From contig JBAIZL010000005.1 in NCBI GenBank assembly GCA_036971475.1, positions 234,776,369 through 234,840,368 on the forward strand: 64,000 nt of DNA, in the 5' to 3' direction. The translations under genes and the position numbers were made by a program. The notes beneath the pieces are model-generated. The model ran no database searches. It had not been told where the DNA came from and saw nothing but the letters and a program-made list of their open reading frames with translations. Every line of letters begins with the position of its first letter. The stretch's first letter is position 1. Shown here one piece after another: positions 62,810-64,000 of the stretch. Source of the DNA: Prosapia bicincta (lineage: Eukaryota; Arthropoda; Insecta; Hemiptera; Cercopidae).

Positions 62810-63918
62810 TATATATTGTCTATATTTTTTCAATATATAAGCAATCTATCTAGCATGACTAGCCAAGACAAGTTATTTGTGTTTTTTGATATAAGCCTTT
62901 GTAGTAACTCTTGAGTGGGACACTCCGTTTATGATATGATTTTCGTGCTATAGACCGACAGGCTCTTATATGCTGCATCCCAAAAAAACAGTAAAAACAC
63001 AAATATACATTCAAGAATCATACTTCTAGGGTTTTTATGTAGTATAATAAATCATTACAACAACATTCCACTTTTGTCTGTAACAAAGGTCAGACCACAT
63101 TAATGCGATCTATGTGGAAAAATCGAATTCTTACCACCAGTCTGTCGAGAGAAACTAGACAGCGCATATATGAGTTGCTTGGTACCGAATGTTTCAATTT
63201 ATTCCCCATTATGCTCTCTAAAGGACTGTGAAACGTCTTTGTTCATGAAAAAAGAGGAAGCTTTTTCATGATCAATATCCCTTTAACTAAAAATGTTTAT
63301 TTTATGTAGTACATGTATCAATTAACCTTCATATTAACTTACTACATTGATATATGAAATTAATTTCATGTCACATAAAAGAGCTATTCCTTATATGTAT
63401 CAGCGGTTTTCAGTGCGATTGTCTTGGTTAATTCCACCTGACGGTAATTGATCACTGTCAAATAAGGGTGTAATGTTGATTCTAGTTAAAAAATAAAACC
63501 TCCTTAAACTGCTATTCACATGCGTTACAAAAGTTGTAGGAAAGATTTGATCATTTTATAGGTGAACTATTGATTAATTCTTAAAAGTATCAGAATTCGT
63601 AATAAATTTATCGTAGTTTTTTCAATACTTTTACAATAGTTATAGACTATAGTTATCTCGTGTTTGTCAACTGTGGTAAAGTAGTATTTATAACAGATAA
63701 AGTAAATACTACAAGAAATAAATGGTAAAGTCTCTGTCCCACGAGGTTTGTTTTAGCACCTAGTTTTCCTGTGGATTTAGCAACGCTAGTTGTTACGATG
63801 AGATTGTCAGAATTAAAATTTAACGACTTCCTTGAAATGATAACACCATTGAAGCTATTTAATAGACAAACTACACAGAAAAATACTCAACAAGAACAGT
63901 AACAACAAAAGCACTAAC
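62810..63918. other. 3' flank, nothing recognised
   Basis: AT-rich; no supported feature. Confidence 0.4.
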
Positions 63919-64000
63919 ACTCACCCTCACATACATAAACAAACTCACACATAAGATAGCACACCAATTCTAAAAAGCAGGATACAATGTAGCTTACAGA
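63919..64000 (+). pseudogene. Penelope-like element RT fragment running off the window
   Basis: Codes LTYINKLTHKIAHQF, a stop, then KAGYNVAYR. This matches the KLT.KI...F.KAGY.VAYR region late in the PLE reverse transcriptase. It continues beyond base 64000. Confidence 0.6.

Overview
The window is a piece of an AT-rich animal nuclear genome, most likely an arthropod. It holds one host gene, which is complete: the gamma subunit of the COPI vesicle coat (coatomer gamma, gamma-COP). It lies on the + strand as 16 coding exons from 3063 to 49974. All splice sites are GT/AG, all phases agree, and the spliced reading frame is 2652 nt (883 residues). From memory its residues look closest to insect and other arthropod gamma-COPs. 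The exact order cannot be fixed from the sequence; a chelicerate is possible but unproven.

Almost everything else is mobile DNA, in the introns and in the flanks. The 5' flank (1-3062) holds a Penelope-like element (PLE) tail with a GIY-YIG domain and a decayed Tc1/IS630-like transposase. The introns hold: several PLE fragments (one with reverse transcriptase plus GIY-YIG at 25130-26145); a Helitron helicase remnant; an I/Nimb-type gag remnant; a Tigger/pogo remnant; four mariner copies or remnants (a fifth lies in the 3' flank); four Tc1-type remnants with a DUF4817-like N-terminus; probable hAT pieces; a long-TIR MITE; a 46-bp minisatellite; and many (TA)n tracts. The 3' flank (50 kb onward) holds an internally deleted mariner, a non-LTR fragment with an inverted 5' half, an internally deleted piggyBac, a 4.7-kb I/Nimb-like retrotransposon with a visible 12-bp target-site duplication, the 3' half of a second piggyBac, a 1.8-kb Tigger-type MITE with intact-looking TIRs, and the start of another PLE running off the window.

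The most notable signal is a set of foldback (inverted-dimer) PLE termini lying next to (TA)n microsatellites. Three have perfect or near-perfect arms: 132/132 bp at 22293-22568, 102/102 bp at 24841-25062 and 171/172 bp at 35694-36045. At least seven otherwise different terminal families share a hammerhead-ribozyme-like layout: a CTGATGA-type box, a hairpin, then GAA followed by a self-complementary block ending in T and a non-G base. The hairpin sequence differs between families while its pairing is kept.

All coordinates and reading frames were worked out by eye. Family assignments rest on motif recognition, not on a database search.
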